From NCBI GenBank assembly GCA_001560895.1, contig CP014326.1, positions 942,001 to 1,006,000 on the forward strand: a stretch of DNA of 64,000 nucleotides. Direction: 5' to 3'. Each line of letters begins with the position of its first letter. Position 1 is the first letter of the stretch. The DNA is from Streptococcus mitis (GTDB lineage: Bacteria; Bacillota; Bacilli; Lactobacillales; Streptococcaceae). A program made the position numbers and the translations under genes. Shown here piece by piece: positions 60,738 through 64,000 of this stretch. The notes beneath the pieces are model-generated. The model was not told the DNA's origin. It made no database searches and saw only the letters and a program-made list of their open reading frames with translations.

Positions 60738-61994
60738 ATGATTTTTGACAAAGATGATTTTAAAGCATACGATGCTGATCTCTGGAATGCTATTGCCAAA
60801 GAAGAAGAACGACAACAAAACAACATTGAGTTGATTGCTTCGGAAAACGTAGTTTCCAAGGCTGTTATGGCAGCTCAAGGGTCTATCTTGACGAATAAAT
60901 ACGCCGAAGGTTACCCAGGTCGCCGTTACTATGGTGGGACTGATGTGGTAGACGTGGTAGAAACTCTAGCCATTGAACGCGCAAAAGAAATTTTTGGCGC
61001 TAAATTCGCTAATGTCCAACCTCACTCAGGAAGCCAAGCCAACTGTGCGGCTTACATGGCCTTGATTGAGCCAGGTGATACCGTTATGGGGATGGATTTG
61101 GCAGCAGGTGGACACTTGACCCACGGAGCTCCAGTTAGCTTCTCAGGTCAAACCTACAACTTTGTTTCTTACAGTGTTGACCCTGAAACGGAACTCTTGG
61201 ATTTTGATGCTATCTTGAAACAAGCCCAAGAAGTAAAACCAAAATTGATCGTAGCAGGTGCTTCAGCCTATTCTCAAATTATCGACTTTTCAAAATTCCG
61301 TGAAATTGCTGATGCTGTTGGAGCTAAGCTCATGGTAGATATGGCCCATATTGCTGGTTTAGTGGCAGCTGGTCTTCACCCAAGCCCAGTGCCATACGCT
61401 CACATCACGACAACAACGACCCACAAAACCCTTCGTGGTCCTCGTGGCGGTTTGATTTTGACCAATGACGAAGAACTTGCTAAGAAAATCAATTCAGCTA
61501 TTTTCCCAGGTATTCAGGGTGGTCCTTTGGAGCATGTTGTGGCTGCTAAGGCTGTTTCCTTCAAAGAAGTTTTGGATCCAGCCTTCAAGGAATATGCTGC
61601 TAATGTAATCAAAAACAGCAAGGCTATGGTAGATGTCTTCTTGCAAGACCCTGATTTCCGTATCATTTCTGGTGGGACTGAAAACCACCTCTTCCTAGTG
61701 GATGTTACTAAGGTTGTAGAAAACGGAAAAGTTGCTCAAAACTTGCTGGATGAAGTCAATATTACTCTAAATAAAAACTCAATTCCATACGAAACCTTGT
61801 CACCATTTAAGACAAGTGGTATTCGTATCGGATCTGCAGCCATTACTGCGCGTGGATTTGGTGAAGAAGAGAGTCGCAAAGTAGCTGAACTCATCATTAA
61901 AACCCTTAAGAATGCAGAAAATGAAGCTGTCTTAGAGGAAGTGAGAAGTGCAGTCAAAGAATTGACAGATGCCTTCCCATTATACGAGGACTAA
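60738..61994 (+). CDS. glyA: Serine hydroxymethyltransferase
   Basis: 418 residues; PLP enzyme that turns serine and THF into glycine and methylene-THF, feeding one-carbon metabolism. PLP Lys in [14 protein letters not shown] (about 222-235), the [11 protein letters not shown] block and the YGGTDVVD loop are present. Its ribosome site is aaaggag. It precedes the NA37 gene by 7 bases. Confidence 0.96.
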   Translation: MIFDKDDFKAYDADLWNAIAKEEERQQNNIELIASENVVSKAVMAAQGSILTNKYAEGYPGRRYYGGTDVVDVVETLAIERAKEIFGAKFANVQPHSGSQANCAAYMALIEPGDTVMGMDLAAGGHLTHGAPVSFSGQTYNFVSYSVDPETELLDFDAILKQAQEVKPKLIVAGASAYSQIIDFSKFREIADAVGAKLMVDMAHIAGLVAAGLHPSPVPYAHITTTTTHKTLRGPRGGLILTNDEELAKKINSAIFPGIQGGPLEHVVAAKAVSFKEVLDPAFKEYAANVIKNSKAMVDVFLQDPDFRIISGGTENHLFLVDVTKVVENGKVAQNLLDEVNITLNKNSIPYETLSPFKTSGIRIGSAAITARGFGEEESRKVAELIIKTLKNAENEAVLEEVRSAVKELTDAFPLYED

Positions 61995-62001
61995 AACTTT
62001 T

Positions 62002-62976
62002 ATGGACATTTATATTAAGAAAGCCATTATTCACCAGTTCAGTCCGGATGATACCGAGCTGTTCCTAGCGGATAAGCTTCTCAATATTACTCCAAAAATC
62101 GAAGAATACCTGCGTAGAAAAATTGAACGTGTGTATTCAGATGAAGCCAAGACTGGGATTTTCGAAGAAGAAAATCCCTTCTTCAATCACATCACAGACG
62201 ATTTGTTGGAGACATCAGTAACACTGGCTAATCTCTGGAAAGAGGAGTTCAACATTTCAGAAAATCTCAAGACCAATGACTTGATTTTTGTGCAATTTTC
62301 TAAAGAAGGTGTAGAACATTTTGCTTTCTTGAGAATTGCACTGCGTGAGACCTTGACCCACCTCGGAGGAGAAGTTGAGAATCCAATCAAGCTGACTCAG
62401 AATAACCTGCCTGGATTTGGAACAGGGGCTGATGAGGCCTTGGTGGTTAATCTTCAAAGTCGCAAGTACCATCTGATTGAAAAACGAATCAAGTACAACG
62501 GGGCTTTTTTGAACTATTTTTCAGAAAATCTTCTTGCCGTCGCTCCTAAGATTTCACCCAAGAAATCCATCAAGGAACTGGAAAAAACAGCCCAGAGAAT
62601 TGCTGAATCTTTTAACACAGATGACTTTCAATTTCAATCCAAGGTTAAATCAGCAATTTTCAACAACCTAGAAGAAAGCAATGAATTGTCACCTGAAAAA
62701 TTGGCTAACGACCTTTTTGATAACAACCTGACAGCTCGTTTGAGCTTTATTGACCAAGTCAAAGAAGCCGTACCAGAGCCAGTCCAGTTTGATGAAATTG
62801 ATGCCAGTCGCCAATTAAAGAAATTTGAAAACCAAAAACTCTCCTTGTCAAATGGAATTGAGCTCATCGTTCCCAATAACGTCTATCAAGATGCTGAGTC
62901 TGTTGAGTTTATTCAAAATGACAATGGAACTTACTCTATCTTAATCAAAAATATCGAGGATATCCAAAGTAAATAA
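62002..62976 (+). CDS. Nucleoid-associated protein, NA37/NdpA family
   Basis: 324 residues, soluble. The start [15 protein letters not shown] and the long mixed alpha/beta body with [12 protein letters not shown] near the C-terminus fit the 37-kDa nucleoid-associated family (YejK/NdpA). ATG 62002 has cgagga 11 bases upstream. It is coupled to pvaA by a one-base overlap. Its function in streptococci is not established. Confidence 0.8.
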   Translation: MDIYIKKAIIHQFSPDDTELFLADKLLNITPKIEEYLRRKIERVYSDEAKTGIFEEENPFFNHITDDLLETSVTLANLWKEEFNISENLKTNDLIFVQFSKEGVEHFAFLRIALRETLTHLGGEVENPIKLTQNNLPGFGTGADEALVVNLQSRKYHLIEKRIKYNGAFLNYFSENLLAVAPKISPKKSIKELEKTAQRIAESFNTDDFQFQSKVKSAIFNNLEESNELSPEKLANDLFDNNLTARLSFIDQVKEAVPEPVQFDEIDASRQLKKFENQKLSLSNGIELIVPNNVYQDAESVEFIQNDNGTYSILIKNIEDIQSK

Positions 62977-63590
62977 TGTTTAAACGAATTCGAAGAGTGC
63001 TTGTACTAGCAGTCTTCCTTTTTGCTGGCTACAAAGTTTACCGTGTTCACCAAGATGTCAAGCAAGTCATGACCTATCAACCCATGGTGCGAGAAATCTT
63101 AAGTGAAAAAGACACTCCAGCAAACGAAGAGCTTGTGCTCGCTATGATTTATACTGAAACAAAAGGAAAAGAAGGCGATGTTATGCAGTCTAGTGAGTCT
63201 GCAAGTGGTTCCACTAACACCATCAATGATAATGCTTCTAGCATTCGGCAAGGCGTTCAAACTCTGACAGACAATCTGTATCTGGCTCAGAAGAAGGGTG
63301 TTGATGTCTGGACAGCTGTTCAAGCCTATAATTTTGGACCTTCCTATATCGATTTTATCGCCCAAAATGGCAAGGAAAATACCTTGGCTCTGGCCAAACA
63401 GTACTCTCGTGAGACTGTTGCTCCCTTGCTTGGCAATACCACAGGAAAGACTTATAGTTATATGCACCCCATTTCCATTTTTCACGGTGCTGAACTCTAT
63501 GTAAATGGAGGAAACTATTATTATTCTAGACAGGTGCAACTCAACCTTTACATCATCAAATGTTTCACTCTCTTTTCTACATCTGGCTAG
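62976..63590 (+). CDS. pvaA: PvaA, surface lysozyme-like protein
   Basis: 204 residues: N-terminal signal/anchor ([19 protein letters not shown], about 5-23) and a lysozyme-like domain with catalytic Glu in IYTETKG (about 58-64), SSESASGS and the QAYNFGPSY block. Homologue of pneumococcal vaccine antigen A, a predicted peptidoglycan-cleaving surface protein. The stop codon lies in a terminator hairpin. Confidence 0.88.
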   Translation: MFKRIRRVLVLAVFLFAGYKVYRVHQDVKQVMTYQPMVREILSEKDTPANEELVLAMIYTETKGKEGDVMQSSESASGSTNTINDNASSIRQGVQTLTDNLYLAQKKGVDVWTAVQAYNFGPSYIDFIAQNGKENTLALAKQYSRETVAPLLGNTTGKTYSYMHPISIFHGAELYVNGGNYYYSRQVQLNLYIIKCFTLFSTSG

Positions 63591-63606
63591 ACCAGGTGTT
63601 TTTGTT
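63579..63606 (+). terminator. Terminator overlapping the pvaA stop
   Basis: An 8-bp stem with one G.T pair (acatctgg / ccaggtgt), then ttttt. Confidence 0.7.
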
Positions 63607-63663
63607 ATAAGTTTTCTTTAAGATAGATATATTACTCTAGAAAGGTAAAGGAGGGAATTCCCT

Positions 63664-64000
63664 ATGAGAAAGAAACTCTTTCTGACCAGTGCTGCGGTCT
63701 TGTGGGCAGTAACAGCTATGAGTAGCGCCCATGCAGCAACAGATGTTCAAAAAGTTATCGATGAAACTTATGTTCAACCTGAATATGTTCTAGGTTCTTC
63801 ACTATCTGAAGACCAAAAAAATCAAACTCTTAAAAAACTAGGCTACAATGCTTCAACAGACACCAAAGAACTCAAGACCATGACACCTGATGTCTATTCT
63901 AAAATCATGAATGTGGCAAATGACTCTAGCTTACAACTGTATTCATCAGCCAAAATTCAAAAACTAGGTGACAAGTCGCCACTTGAGGTCAAGATTGAAA
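63664..64000 (+). CDS. DUF1002-family secreted protein (5' part, cut by window end)
   Basis: The frame is open to the window end (112 codons seen). MRKKLFLTSAAVLWAVTAM begins a Sec signal peptide with cleavage predicted after SAHA (about residue 24). The next residues (DVQKVIDETYVQPEYVLGSS) match a DUF1002 protein known in streptococci. ATG 63664 has aaaggaggg about 10 bases upstream. No function is known. Confidence 0.8.
   Translation, partial: MRKKLFLTSAAVLWAVTAMSSAHAATDVQKVIDETYVQPEYVLGSSLSEDQKNQTLKKLGYNASTDTKELKTMTPDVYSKIMNVANDSSLQLYSSAKIQKLGDKSPLEVKIE

Overview
The window is chromosomal DNA of a Mitis-group Streptococcus, close to S. pneumoniae / S. mitis / S. oralis. The evidence is the set of housekeeping proteins (Zwf, GlnPQ, UvrB, MutX, Fhs, PcrA, RadC, Rex, RelQ, Pta, PepT, QueT, Asd, DapA, MnmE, PrfA, GlyA, PvaA), two BOX-type intergenic repeats, a preQ1-II riboswitch, an asd-type RNA leader, a competence (ComX) promoter and YSIRK/LPxTG surface proteins.

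Layout. 1-801: 3' end of a repeat-rich LPKTG surface protein. 873-9097: core genes zwf, glnQ, glnP (minus strand), then a CPBP protease, uvrB and mutX (plus strand). 9163-20729: an A+T-rich island of about 11.6 kb inserted at the mutX/niaR junction and flanked by 168-bp imperfect direct repeats of that junction. 20829-23859: niacin regulator and transporter, and a pantothenate/CoA block (minus strand). 24088-37236: fhs, pcrA, radC, a glutamine amidotransferase, rex, cysteine desulfurase, prs, CYTH, relQ, nadK, a pseudouridine synthase and pta. 37237-48361: two large wall-anchored glycan-degrading proteins, a NanA sialidase and a serine protease/fucosidase chimera. 48675-64000: pepT, hemH, mscL, a GtrA-type gene, queT, tRNA-Thr, asd RNA, asd, dapA, mnmE, a tautomerase, tdk-prfA-prmC-tsaC-GNAT, glyA, NA37, pvaA and the start of a DUF1002 gene.

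The main discovery is a complete lasso-peptide gene cluster inside the island. A 42-residue precursor (10231-10359) has a recognisable RRE-binding leader, Thr at -2, Gly1 and Asp9. It is followed by the cyclase (C), the RRE protein (B1), a leader peptidase fused to an ABC exporter (B2-D), an ABC ATPase plus two ABC-2 permeases that look like immunity genes, and a two-component system. The response-regulator gene is cut by a 1,725-bp MTnSag1-like element carrying an IS1595-family transposase and a lnu(C) lincosamide nucleotidyltransferase. The element has 25-bp inverted repeats and a perfect 8-bp target duplication; removing it restores a 227-residue OmpR-type regulator. The cluster is therefore biosynthetically intact but has lost its regulator, and it now carries antibiotic resistance.

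Elsewhere, the sialidase and the protease/fucosidase chimera probably act together on host glycoproteins: they are neighbours, share wall-proximal 17-residue repeats and nearly the same LPKTG tail, and each has a CcpA-like site upstream. All identifications rest on reading motifs and recalled family knowledge; no database search was run.
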